DNA of 64,000 bases, from the NCBI GenBank assembly GCA_041391665.1, contig JAWKNO010000003.1, positions 806,001 to 870,000 on the forward strand, read 5' to 3'. Positions 52,538 to 61,245 of this stretch are shown piece by piece. The position numbers and the translations under genes were made by a program. The notes below the pieces were generated by a model. It was not told the origin of the DNA. It made no database searches and worked only from the letters and a program-made list of their open reading frames with translations. The first letter of the stretch is position 1, and each line of letters begins with the position of its first letter. The stretch comes from Bacteroidia bacterium. Lineage in GTDB: Bacteria > Bacteroidota > Bacteroidia > J057.

Positions 52538-53770
52538 TTAATTTTCGAGCCTGAATCTGAGTCCCATAGCCGCAGTGGTGAAGTTCTGAGCGTTTTGCCT
52601 TTCGTATCTGAAGAGAAACTGAAGCCAGTGAACTTTACCCATCGGAAGGCGGAAGACCATGTTTGTTCCTACAATATTGCTTCCGGCATGTTGTCCAATC
52701 AGCGCGGTTCTTCCGTAAATGAGCCCTGCATCGAGGAAGTATTTATCATCCATCCGCAGTTTACCCGAAACCAGGAGGCGATTTTCTACTACAGACTGGC
52801 CGGTATTGGAAAGGAAATAGACAGGTTCGATGGAAAAGGTGGAACTGACAGGAATATTTCCCCCGGCAAAGATCATTTTTTCGGTGAATCGCTCATTACC
52901 GATTGCCACAAACCCACCGGCTTTTACGGCATATCCCCCATCAAAGAAAACTACCTGTTCGCCTTGTACAATGTTCTGATCGCTGCCTTCGTCCCAGAAT
53001 CTGCGGCCCACTTCGAGACGGGTAGTGAGTCGGCGATTCCAGTCATTGATCCCGCCGAAGTAAACCGTACCCGCACCGCGGTTGTTTTGCACCAGAGAGA
53101 AATTATCCAGCGTCAGAGAATTGTCATACCTGGCCCAGACCCGATATTCTTTTGCGGGACGCCAGGTCATTTGGGCAGCGCGGATGCCAAACTTTTCTGT
53201 TCCCTGAAGATTGGTATAGCCACCCCAGATATCGGCCTCCAGTTTGGCGGGAGATTCCTGTACGCCGTGAAGGAAATGTGTGATTTCGCTTCTTTGAGGG
53301 GCGAGTTCGAGGGTAGAGTCAAAATAGAGGCGCGCCTGTTTTTGTTTGCCGAGCGAAGCGTAAGCCTGGGCGATGGCGAGGATATACTCATCCTGAAAAG
53401 GATTTTTTTCCAGCATTGCCTCAAAGCGGCGGATAGCATCTTTTTCGTTGCCTTCCCAGAGCGCGACATATGCGAGCCCTTTTTCACCTTCAGGATTGTC
53501 GGGATAGAGGTGAGTAAGTTGCTGGAAAAAAGACTTTGCTTTGGGGTATTCACCGTTCCAGGCGAGGGTATAGGCCATACCTGAGAGCGCATCAGCATTT
53601 TGGGGGTGATCCCGGAGAATCTGGGAAAAAGCAGATTTCGCCTGATCGTACTCCTGACTCCAGGCGTACTGGAAAGCAGTTTCAAGGCGGGAAGAAATTT
53701 CGCTGTCAACCTGCGCAAAGGCTGCAAGGGACAGGAAAAAACAAATCGCTACACTTATTAAAACTTTCAT
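52538..53770 (-). CDS. TPR protein with YaiO-like outer-membrane beta-barrel
   Basis: The start at 53770 (MKVLISVAICFFLSLAAFA) gives a signal peptide. Residues about 25-165 are TPR repeats (AFQYAWSQEYDQAKSAF, DALSGMAYTLAWNGEYPKA, EGEKGLAYVALWEGNEKDA). From about 175 onward a beta-barrel of the YaiO type follows (ADIWGGYTNLQGTEKFGIRA, YRVWARYDNSLTLDNFSL, LTTRLEVGRRFWDEG, FSIEPVYFLSNTGQSV, VHWLQFLFRYERQN) ending with RFRLEN. TPR-plus-barrel proteins with GT2 partners serve as export ducts for exopolysaccharides, like BcsC or PgaA. Pairing with the GT2 gene supports this. Confidence 0.85.
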   Translation of the reverse strand: MKVLISVAICFFLSLAAFAQVDSEISSRLETAFQYAWSQEYDQAKSAFSQILRDHPQNADALSGMAYTLAWNGEYPKAKSFFQQLTHLYPDNPEGEKGLAYVALWEGNEKDAIRRFEAMLEKNPFQDEYILAIAQAYASLGKQKQARLYFDSTLELAPQRSEITHFLHGVQESPAKLEADIWGGYTNLQGTEKFGIRAAQMTWRPAKEYRVWARYDNSLTLDNFSLVQNNRGAGTVYFGGINDWNRRLTTRLEVGRRFWDEGSDQNIVQGEQVVFFDGGYAVKAGGFVAIGNERFTEKMIFAGGNIPVSSTFSIEPVYFLSNTGQSVVENRLLVSGKLRMDDKYFLDAGLIYGRTALIGQHAGSNIVGTNMVFRLPMGKVHWLQFLFRYERQNAQNFTTAAMGLRFRLEN

Positions 53771-53918
53771 GGAATTAAGGGTTTGATTCACAACAGCGCA
53801 ATGATCATATGCATTAAAAACTTTATATGATAAAAGTATAGGCAGGAAGAAGCGAATCGAAATAAACCTGACTGACCGGGGAAGAATGATGTTTCAGGCG
53901 GGTTTGAGGGGGGTGGAT

Positions 53919-53968
53919 GAGGCTCGCAATTCCGGTGGGGTTCGAGAGCCTCACCCACCGGAATTGCG
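53919..53968. repeat. Strong hairpin with competing inner pairing
   Basis: The arms CGCAATTCCGGTGGG (53925-53939) and CCCACCGGAATTGCG (53954-53968) are perfectly complementary over 15 bases with a 14-base loop. The 5' flank GAGGCTC (53919-53925) is also complementary to GAGCCTC (53946-53952) in the loop, so two mutually dependent pairings exist (pseudoknot-like order). No T run follows on either strand, so it is not a plain terminator. Confidence 0.8.
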
Positions 53969-54015
53969 CCCTGGGGCGTTACCTTTACAAAAAAATAATG
54001 GGGGCGGCCACATCT

Positions 54016-54118
54016 GGCCTACCGATATTACGGCCCTAACGGGCCTTTGTGCCTACGGCACAAACCATTGGGTGTCGTCCGACACAAAGGCCCTTTAGGG
54101 CCGAAATGTCGGTAGCCA
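54016..54118. repeat. Cloverleaf-like palindromic element (about 103 bp)
   Basis: The outer arms GGCCTACCGATATTA (54017-54031) and the reverse complement of AAATGTCGGTAGCC (54104-54117) enclose four small hairpins: GGCCC/GGGCC (54032-54045), TTTGTGCC/GGCACAAA (54046-54064), GTGTCG/CGACAC (54072-54085) and GGCCC/GGGCC (54089-54102). The long imperfect pairing of left and right halves can also form one extended hairpin. Elements with GGCCCTAACGGGCC cores occur repeatedly in some Bacteroidota genomes (from memory, unverified). Confidence 0.8.
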
Positions 54119-54266
54119 ACGGCATCGTTCCCAAAAATTTTTCTTCATGGCGCGCGTCGTTGCACGCCAAAAGAAACATATGAAAAACATAAGTATTTTC
54201 CCGAAAACCATCCAACGGATAAATAAGGATAAGTTCTCCTGGAGAGGCCTTTGCAGGTTGTCTTAA

Positions 54267-55136
54267 CTACACCACACTAATCACCACCGCACCTGAAACT
54301 GCTGATACGGTTTCCTCAATGTAGTTGAGGTTGCTGACGCCCAGGTCCTGGGGAAATGGTTCTACATTTATCTGTGCGCTGCTTAATGTCAACCCTTGCG
54401 TTGTCCGCGGATAAGTCATCCAGATAAATCCGGCTTCCTGGTTCATGTTGAAAGTGTGGGTCTCTTCTGCGTGAAATAAGGCAACATTACAAATGCGGCT
54501 CTCATCCATATTAACCCAAAAATGGAGTCCGGCAGCAGTAACCTGGTCTTCGGTGATGGCAGGCAACTGCACAGAATAAGCCGCGCCCAACTGGTGAAAA
54601 AGAATATGCGAATACAATACCGGATCGCCGGTCGCAGGATTGGTGGGATTGATATATTCGGGGGATTGTCCATCCAAAGTCAGCGAAAACTGGCCGGTTC
54701 TTTTTACCAGATTGGAAGATATGGCTCCGCTGAAAAAGGGCGTCCAGTACTGCGGACCTAAAATAATATGGGAGGAATTGTCAAAAAACTCAACTCTTAA
54801 CTCATAGTGATAATTCCCTGTCTCAATATTAAATGCCGGATCGATAAAAGGAATGACAAACACAAAATCCTGGGTCAGATCCAATAATTCATTCTGCGCT
54901 GTACTAATACCTATATTGGTATGGTGATGCATTTCATTTGCAGAAGGCCCCAGGGAAAAGGATATAGCAATTGACCGGGTGTGTTCAAGAAAATTAGCGT
55001 CAAGCTCGAAGTTTAGCTTAAATGCCACACCGGGGTCTGCAATAATCATCTGAGAAAGTTTGGCTTTGCTGCCGCCGGAAGGCGGAGTTGAAGTAGCCTG
55101 GGGAAAGTCTGATCCTGATATTGTTACGCTGTTCAT
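54267..55136 (-). CDS. Unrecognised cytoplasmic-looking beta-rich protein
   Basis: The 289-residue protein has no signal peptide. It is rich in beta strands and aromatic/His residues (NEMHHHTNIGISTAQNELL, FVFVIPFIDPAFNIETGNYH, YSVQLPAITEDQVTAAG, HFWVNMDESRICNVALF). Halves are not obviously repeated. The N-terminus (MNSVTISGSDFPQATST) and the low basic content resemble structural or phage/tailocin-type or secreted proteins, but no family is recognised. The ORF is intact, with ATG at 55136, and it is divergent from the second hybrid two-component gene with 106 bp between starts. Confidence 0.65.
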   Translation of the reverse strand: MNSVTISGSDFPQATSTPPSGGSKAKLSQMIIADPGVAFKLNFELDANFLEHTRSIAISFSLGPSANEMHHHTNIGISTAQNELLDLTQDFVFVIPFIDPAFNIETGNYHYELRVEFFDNSSHIILGPQYWTPFFSGAISSNLVKRTGQFSLTLDGQSPEYINPTNPATGDPVLYSHILFHQLGAAYSVQLPAITEDQVTAAGLHFWVNMDESRICNVALFHAEETHTFNMNQEAGFIWMTYPRTTQGLTLSSAQINVEPFPQDLGVSNLNYIEETVSAVSGAVVISVV

Positions 55137-55242
55137 TTTGGAATAGTTTATGGATTTTTACAAATTGATATGCTGGTTATTACAACTGACTAAATTTTTA
55201 TAACAATCAATAAAACACGATTTTTTGAATAATCCTTACTCC

Positions 55243-58200
55243 ATGAGGTTTTTTAACTTTTTGATAATCATATTTTCTTTTCAGATTTCAGTGGCTCAAT
55301 CACTGTTGACCGATAGCCTCAAACTTCTATTATCCAGAGAATCGCGCCCGCTCCAACGAGCAGAACTGCTAAATCAGCTCGCTTATACTTCCTACCGGGA
55401 AAATGTATCGCTTGGAAAATCTTATGCCTATAAAGCCCTTCAATTGAGCGAACAATACAATCTGGACAAACCGCTGGTCAACAGTTATATCAATCTCGGT
55501 CGCTGCTACCGGCTGGAAAACAACTGGGATTCGGCTGAATGGGTACTCAAGACTGCACTGAAAACCAGCCAAAATGTACATTACGATGAAGGCGGGATGA
55601 ATGCAGCCAACAACCTCGGCGCAACTTATCTCATGCAGGGAAAAACGGATCAGGCTAAACCGCTGTTTGAATCGGCCCTTACCACTGCAACCCGTATCAA
55701 TGACGCCAAAGGACAGGCCAATGCATACAACAACCTTGCGATTATCGCAAAATCTGAAATGGATTACCTTCTTGCACTGCACTATCTCGATAGTGCCCGG
55801 GTGGTCTATACCTTGATTTCCGACAGTTCTGGGATCAGCACGACATATACCAATCAGGCGCTGGTATATGATCTGTTAGAAGAAAATGACTCCGCAATTG
55901 TCTATTTCTTTCTGGCACTCAGGATTCAGGAAGGGCTTGGACTCGAATACCAAAAAGGCATTACCCTAAACCAAATCGGCGACCTCTACTTCGAAAAAGG
56001 CCTTCATAAAGAAGCCCTGCAACAATATCAGGCCAGCCTCCAAATCATGGAAACGATCGGCGATGCCATAGGCGTAGTGGATGCTTGTCAGAATATCGGG
56101 GCAACAATGAGTATTCTGGGAAATCCTGTATCGGCTTTCCCGTTCCTCTCCAAAGGACTCGAATATGCCCGGATATCCGAAGACCCTGAAAAAACAGGGA
56201 TAAGCCTCATCAATCTGGGAAAGTGGTACAGCCAGTCGGGAAATGAGAAAAAAGCATGGGATCATTTCCGGGAAGCAGAAACACTTCTCAAACCTATTCG
56301 GGCCATTTCCCTCAGTCAGCTTTATGGGGCAATGGGTAATCTGGCAGGGAAACAAGGAAATCTAATGCTGGCACATGATCTGTTTCAGCAACAATTACAA
56401 CTGGCACGGGAGTTTGAAGATCTGTACGAACAACAATTTGCGCTTCAATATATTAGCGAATTATACCGCAAGCAGGGAAATATAAATCTGGCACTCGCGT
56501 ACACAGACCAATATCATCTCATCAAAGACAGTCTGCTCAACTTAAAGGCACTCGAAACCGTCAACCGCCTGAATATCGCCTACGAATCGGAAAAGAAAGA
56601 AAAAGCCAATCTCTCCCTGAAGACAGAAGTCGCCCGCCAGAATGCCCGGCGTATTCAAATGCTCAGTCTGGCAATCCTTATCTTCCTCATTGGCCTGAGT
56701 GTATTTTTATGGTTTCTCTTCCGGCAGCGCCTCCGAAACCGGGCACATGAAATGGAACTCCAGCAGGAGCGCCAGCGCCAGCAACAACTCGCAGAACTTG
56801 ACGCAACCAAATCGCGGTTTTTTGCCAATATTTCCCACGAATTCCGCACTCCGCTCACCCTCATTCTCGGCCAAAACCAACACTTACAGGCAACTGTGGA
56901 CGATCCCGCCCTTGACAGTAAATTTGACATGGTGGACAGAAATGGCCGCAGACTGTTGGAACTGATCAATCAGGTACTCGACCTCGCGAAACTCGAATCG
57001 GGCAAACGCGAGTGGAAACCCCAAACCCTCGATATCATTCCCTTTCTCAAAAACCAGCTCTTTTCCTTCGAATCCCTGGCAGAGCAGAAAAAACAAACAC
57101 TGACATACAACGGCCCTGCTGATTCACTGCTCATTGTTGCCGATCCGGAAAAGCTGGAAAGAATTTTTTACAATCTTCTCTCCAATGCCATAAAGTTTAC
57201 ACCCGAAAAGGGCGAAATTACGCTGCTTGTTGATAAAACAGGGGGAAACGTACAGATAAGCCTGAAAGACACCGGTATTGGTATTGCCACGAGCCAGTTA
57301 CCCTATATCTTTGACAGGTTTTATCAGGCAGATGCGGGAGCAAACCATCCGTCTCCCGGCACCGGCATAGGACTGGCACTCGCCAAAGAACTCGCAGAAC
57401 TCCACAACGGTACCCTCACTGTAAGCAGTCAACCCGGAGAAGGCAGTATTTTTACTGTAAAATTACCCCTGAACACCGCCATTCCTCAGGCAGTCGTAAC
57501 AGAATATTTACCACAGTTACACCCATTTGAACAAATACCCATTTTACAGGAAACCAAACCTTCAGTGTTGGCAGATTCTGACAAAGAAAAAATCCTGATT
57601 GTAGAAGACAACCCCGACGTGCGCAGCTACCTTTTTGATCAGTTAAAAAGAAACGGATACGAAGTAATTCAGACCATCAATGGCCAGGAGGGATTGTCAA
57701 TGGCAAAAACACATCTGCCTGATTTGATTCTCTCCGACGTCATGATGCCCCGGATGGATGGGTTTCAGTTTGCCAAAGCTATCCGTAAAGACCAGTCCAC
57801 CAGCCATATTCCCCTGGTACTCCTGACCGCCAAAGCATCAGAAGAAAGCCGGATCACGGGATTGGAAACAGGCGTAGATGATTACCTGACCAAACCCTTT
57901 AACGAAAAAGAGCTGAAAATCCGGATCGCCAATCTCATCAGCCAGCGCAAACTATTGCGGCAGCGATTTAGTGAAGCACTGATCATCAAAGCAGAAGATG
58001 TTACTGCCGTGCCCATGGACCAGCAGTTTCTGCAGAAAGTAACCGAAACCATAGAAGCCAATCTCACCAACGAACAATTTGGTGTGGAGACCCTGAGCGA
58101 AGCGGTGAATATGAGCGTAACCCATCTCAACCGCAAACTCAACGCCCTTATTGGCCAGTCGGCGGGTAAACTAATCCGCTCGATGCGTATGCAGCGCGCA

Positions 58201-58335
58201 GCCGACCTGCTGAAACAGCAGGCAGGTACGGTTTCAGAAATTGCCTTCGAACTTTGCTTCAGCGATCCCACCAATTTTGCCAGGAGCTTCCGTCAGCAGT
58301 TTGGAGTAAACCCGTCGGAGTGGCGGGGAGAATAA
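55243..58335 (+). CDS. TPR hybrid two-component system (TPR-TM-HK-REC-AraC)
   Basis: The start ATG at 55243 (MRFFNFLIIIFSFQISVAQS) gives a signal peptide; a TTG upstream is not needed. Residues about 35-430 are TPR repeats (YINLGRCYRLENNWDSAEW, AYNNLAIIAKSEMDYLLALH, ITLNQIGDLYFEKGLHKEA). One membrane helix is at about 472-494 (MLSLAILIFLIGLSVFLWF). HisKA has its His near 531 (NISHEFRTPLTLILGQ). HATPase carries an N box near 642 (NLLSNAIKFT) and G1 DTGIGIATS; the receiver Asp is near 831 (ILSDVMMPRMDGF). A C-terminal AraC HTH (RMQRAADLLKQQA, VSEIAFELCFSDPTNFARS) ends the protein. It differs from the 41844 gene in having TPRs in place of propellers. Nearby target genes cannot be told. Confidence 0.93.
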   Translation: MRFFNFLIIIFSFQISVAQSLLTDSLKLLLSRESRPLQRAELLNQLAYTSYRENVSLGKSYAYKALQLSEQYNLDKPLVNSYINLGRCYRLENNWDSAEWVLKTALKTSQNVHYDEGGMNAANNLGATYLMQGKTDQAKPLFESALTTATRINDAKGQANAYNNLAIIAKSEMDYLLALHYLDSARVVYTLISDSSGISTTYTNQALVYDLLEENDSAIVYFFLALRIQEGLGLEYQKGITLNQIGDLYFEKGLHKEALQQYQASLQIMETIGDAIGVVDACQNIGATMSILGNPVSAFPFLSKGLEYARISEDPEKTGISLINLGKWYSQSGNEKKAWDHFREAETLLKPIRAISLSQLYGAMGNLAGKQGNLMLAHDLFQQQLQLAREFEDLYEQQFALQYISELYRKQGNINLALAYTDQYHLIKDSLLNLKALETVNRLNIAYESEKKEKANLSLKTEVARQNARRIQMLSLAILIFLIGLSVFLWFLFRQRLRNRAHEMELQQERQRQQQLAELDATKSRFFANISHEFRTPLTLILGQNQHLQATVDDPALDSKFDMVDRNGRRLLELINQVLDLAKLESGKREWKPQTLDIIPFLKNQLFSFESLAEQKKQTLTYNGPADSLLIVADPEKLERIFYNLLSNAIKFTPEKGEITLLVDKTGGNVQISLKDTGIGIATSQLPYIFDRFYQADAGANHPSPGTGIGLALAKELAELHNGTLTVSSQPGEGSIFTVKLPLNTAIPQAVVTEYLPQLHPFEQIPILQETKPSVLADSDKEKILIVEDNPDVRSYLFDQLKRNGYEVIQTINGQEGLSMAKTHLPDLILSDVMMPRMDGFQFAKAIRKDQSTSHIPLVLLTAKASEESRITGLETGVDDYLTKPFNEKELKIRIANLISQRKLLRQRFSEALIIKAEDVTAVPMDQQFLQKVTETIEANLTNEQFGVETLSEAVNMSVTHLNRKLNALIGQSAGKLIRSMRMQRAADLLKQQAGTVSEIAFELCFSDPTNFARSFRQQFGVNPSEWRGE

Positions 58336-58337
58336 GC

Positions 58338-58401
58338 AACTACACGAATTTGGCCAAATTTGTGTAGTTAACTACACGGATTTTGCTAAATTTGTGTAGT
58401 T
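58338..58401. promoter_or_regulatory. Tandem 32-bp palindromic repeats upstream of the DUF4143 ATPase
   Basis: Copy 1 (58338-58369) reads AACTACACGAATTTGG, then CCAAATTTGTGTAGTT, an almost perfect palindrome. Copy 2 (58370-58401) follows directly and is the same except for five or so changes (GATTTTGCTAAA in the centre). The half site AACTACAC/GTGTAGTT is kept in both. The block ends 13 bases before the start codon at 58415. It looks like an operator for a dimeric repressor or a site the ATPase locus uses for its own control. Confidence 0.8.
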
Positions 58402-58414
58402 GATTACATAAATT

Positions 58415-59539
58415 ATGATTCTACGTGAAATTCAGTCGCAGATTGAACGATGGCTCTTCAGGGGGAAAATTATTATTCTTTATGGAGCCAGACAGGTAGG
58501 TAAAACCACCCTGACCAAATCTCTCATTTCACAATATGGAGATGAAGCAGGTTTTTATAATTGTGAAATTCAGTCTGTAAGGTCTGCGTTGAGTTCAGAA
58601 GAGCCAGGTATTCTAAAAAAATACCTGGGCGATAAAAAAATCGTTGTGTTTGATGAAGCGCAATACATACCCAACATTGGCAGGGTATTAAAAATACTGA
58701 TTGACACATACCCCGCCTTGCAAATCATAGCAACCGGATCTTCCAGTTTCAGCCTGGCAAATCAGACGAGCGAACCGTTGACAGGCAGAGCCATCCAATT
58801 TGTACTTTATCCCCTTTCTTATTCTGAGGTCAGCGATTTTCTCAACCCGTTTGAGCGACGTGCTCAGTTGGAAAACTTTCTAATTTCAGGCATGTATCCC
58901 GATATTGTACAGGCCCCGACAGGAGATGGTCGAATTCTTTTGGATGAATTGAGCAGTCGATATTTGTATCAGGATGTGCTGACTTTTGAAAACATAAAAC
59001 GGGCAGACGTAATATTTAAACTATTGCAACTGCTTGCGCTTCAAATTGGCAACGAGGTTTCCCTTAATGAACTTTCCACCCATCTTCAGATTAACCGACG
59101 AACGGTTGAGCGGTATATTGACCTATTGGAAAAATCATTTGTGATTTTTCGGTTGCCTTCATTCAGCCGAAACCTGAGGAAAGAGATCAGCAAAGGATTC
59201 AAAATATATTTTTACGATACAGGAATAAGAAACAGCATTGTACAGCAATATCAGCCTATAGAGTCAAGGAATGATAAAGGTGCACTGTGGGAAAATTTTC
59301 TGATAAGCGAAAGACGCAAACATCTTCAAAAACTTCAGATAAAACCCAATACCTATTTCTGGCGGACACATGACAGGGAGGAAATTGATTATATCGAAGA
59401 ATACAATGGCGAGCTTGTGGGATATGAGATCAAATGGAAAACTACCCGGAAGAAATCACCCATGTCCTTTTCAGATGCATATCCAAATGTAAGCGTCCGG
59501 TTTATTGATACAGAAAATTTTGAGGATTTTATTAGCTGA
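58415..59539 (+). CDS. AAA-family ATPase with DUF4143 (ATPase_2 type)
   Basis: The 374-residue cytosolic protein has a P-loop (GARQVGKTTLTKSL, residues about 23-36), Walker B (KIVVFDEAQYIPNIGRV), sensor (IIATGSSSFSLANQTSE) and the Arg-finger-like ERRAQLENFLISGMYPD. The C-terminal DUF4143 part has EISLNELSTHLQINRRTVE-like (VSLNELSTHLQINRRTVERY), EKSFVIFRLPSFSRNLRKEI and WRTHDREEIDYIEEYNGEL, the last resembling a nuclease-like E-I-D-Y core. It is one of the large and mobile family of Bacteroidota ATPases, with function uncertain. The two upstream palindromes are its most unusual trait. Confidence 0.9.
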   Translation: MILREIQSQIERWLFRGKIIILYGARQVGKTTLTKSLISQYGDEAGFYNCEIQSVRSALSSEEPGILKKYLGDKKIVVFDEAQYIPNIGRVLKILIDTYPALQIIATGSSSFSLANQTSEPLTGRAIQFVLYPLSYSEVSDFLNPFERRAQLENFLISGMYPDIVQAPTGDGRILLDELSSRYLYQDVLTFENIKRADVIFKLLQLLALQIGNEVSLNELSTHLQINRRTVERYIDLLEKSFVIFRLPSFSRNLRKEISKGFKIYFYDTGIRNSIVQQYQPIESRNDKGALWENFLISERRKHLQKLQIKPNTYFWRTHDREEIDYIEEYNGELVGYEIKWKTTRKKSPMSFSDAYPNVSVRFIDTENFEDFIS

Positions 59540-59586
59540 GTTTTCTATTCTCAGTTCACATCCTCTAAACAGAAAACCCCCTCCAC

Positions 59587-59609
59587 GGCCCTCAATGGGC
59601 CTTTTTTTA
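59587..59609 (+). terminator. Intrinsic terminator after the DUF4143 ATPase
   Basis: The 5-bp stem GGCCC/GGGCC with loop TCAAT is followed by seven T. It lies 48 bases after the stop. Confidence 0.85.
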
Positions 59610-59769
59610 TGCATGTTCAAAAATGATCGGGATATGTTCAGTAATCCCGGCAAGGGAAAAATGGCAAAACCCAACTTGGGTTTAATCTTTAACTCTAATG
59701 CCATGCAAAATTTAGGAATCCATAACTGTAATGAAAACAGCTACTCTTCAAAAGTAATCACTGAAGACA

Positions 59770-61245
59770 TTATGGATGGTTAGTTTCAGCCTGAACTTTT
59801 CCTTCCATACCAGCAATTTTTTCCAATAGCCATTGTTTTGCAATGATGCGCTTCTTCCCTTTAAGTTTTTTTTCTAGTCTTTCCCTGCTTAATGTTGTCC
59901 ACTGGAAATTTGTTTTCAGATAAGCCATTTTCTGTATAAAGGAAATAAATTCCAGGTATGCCTCTATACGGGTATCTAAAAGCCGGTCATCTCGCCGCAA
60001 GAACTTATCAAAAGCTTTGGCTTCGTAGTTAACCAGTTCATAATAACTGTCATCTGTTAGAAATACTTCAAAATGATTTCTGAGAGAAAGAGATCTGATA
60101 CGCAACTGGTAAGGGATTTCCTGGGTTTCGATTTGCCTGAGTAAATCATTGGAATCCCTAAAATTCATCTCTGCAAATCTTAAATAAGCAGTCCCTAACC
60201 GAATCGCATCTGCTTGTATTTCTCCCGATATTTTTTCACAAAATTGAGAAATAAAGAGTCTTGTCCATTCCAACTCTTTCAAAACGGTTGCAGAAACAAT
60301 GATATTGAGAAAAGTTGAATCTGGAAGGTAACCGTCATCGAGCAACAATTCTTTTTCTAAGCCCAGCTGATAAAGATTAAATTGTTTAAGCAGATATTTT
60401 TCTTTCCCGTTATTGTATAGTTGGATGGTTATGTTAATAAGGTAACGAATCATAGACGATTGATAGGCAGGTGAAAACAAAACCAAGCTTTTGGTAAAAT
60501 TCTCTTCCAATCGTAAAAAAATAGCTTCATTATCAGGGTTTTCCATTAGTTGCAACATATCCCTATACACCTCAAATACTTTATTTGAAGCAAAGTCTGG
60601 GTGCTCTGCTACAAGTTTTTGGATTTCATCCAGCAGCAAGATATCATGTTCTTCGGAGAGGATGTTCTGCCGGTTTCGCAATTCTGTACTATATCGCATT
60701 TTAGACAGCATATAAAAAGCGTCCAGGTTTTGCATCATATCACGGAGGGTATCAACAGATGTTTTATATCTCCGGGTCTGAAGATGAAAAAAATGATCAT
60801 GCTGAAGGTACCACCTTGCCAGGTAATATGATTCGTCCCGATATAGATTTTTATCCAGATTCTGTCCCTGCTTGTGATTCTCTCTGACGAATAGGTCATA
60901 TTGATTCCGCTCACCTAACTCAGCCTGAAGGAGTTGGCCAAAATTCATGCGATCGCGCTTCAGCCTTTGAGCGACCAGAAATTCTTCTATCAGATCAGCC
61001 AGCCGGAACATCAGTAATCGCAAACGTTGATCGTCGTAGGGTTTATCTGGAAACAAATGTGCAAAAACCTTTTCCCTGGAAAGTTTAGGTGAATCAAATT
61101 CCGGAGCATATTTCCGCAGATAGTCAAACAGGCCTACCACATCAGGATTAGAATTATAATAGGGAGAACGCACCCATTTGGATAGCCAATGCAATTCCTC
61201 TGACAGAACGGATTTTAATAATAAGATTAGTTTACTGTTGGTCAT
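59770..61245 (-). CDS. Unrecognised large helical cytoplasmic protein
   Basis: The 491-residue protein has no signal peptide or membrane helix. It is nearly all alpha-helical and charged, with a short N-terminal motif (LKSVLSEELHWLSKWVRSPY) and recurring aromatic/Leu helices (DQRLRLLMFRLADLIEEFL, SYYLARWYLQHDHFFHLQ, RIEAYLEFISFIQKMAYL). The start ATG at 61245 is chosen because it gives a typical beginning. Proteins with this start (SxxExxxLxxWxxSPYYNxN) appear many times in Saprospirales-like genomes, from memory, and may be TPR-like solenoids. The role is unknown. Confidence 0.6.
   Translation of the reverse strand: MTNSKLILLLKSVLSEELHWLSKWVRSPYYNSNPDVVGLFDYLRKYAPEFDSPKLSREKVFAHLFPDKPYDDQRLRLLMFRLADLIEEFLVAQRLKRDRMNFGQLLQAELGERNQYDLFVRENHKQGQNLDKNLYRDESYYLARWYLQHDHFFHLQTRRYKTSVDTLRDMMQNLDAFYMLSKMRYSTELRNRQNILSEEHDILLLDEIQKLVAEHPDFASNKVFEVYRDMLQLMENPDNEAIFLRLEENFTKSLVLFSPAYQSSMIRYLINITIQLYNNGKEKYLLKQFNLYQLGLEKELLLDDGYLPDSTFLNIIVSATVLKELEWTRLFISQFCEKISGEIQADAIRLGTAYLRFAEMNFRDSNDLLRQIETQEIPYQLRIRSLSLRNHFEVFLTDDSYYELVNYEAKAFDKFLRRDDRLLDTRIEAYLEFISFIQKMAYLKTNFQWTTLSRERLEKKLKGKKRIIAKQWLLEKIAGMEGKVQAETNHP

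Larger units (their letters stand above)
53771..54266. other. Palindrome-rich intergenic region
   Basis: This region of 496 bases separates the YaiO-like start from the stop of the unknown protein gene (54267), both on the minus strand. It holds a 15-bp perfect hairpin (53925-53968), a larger cloverleaf-like palindrome (54016-54118) and GC-rich runs. A 70-codon frame at 53886-54098 covers the palindromes and is not a credible gene. The YaiO-GT2 promoter should be at the left end. Confidence 0.7.

Noticed and set aside
52526..53584. A plus-strand open frame of 352 codons opposite the TPR/YaiO-like gene
   Set aside because: It is antisense to a gene with a signal peptide, TPRs and barrel strands; the peptide has no sensible composition or domain.
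53886..54098. A 70-codon plus-strand frame between the YaiO-like and unknown genes
   Set aside because: It runs across the two palindromic elements, is Gly/Pro-rich by chance and has no domain or ribosome site.
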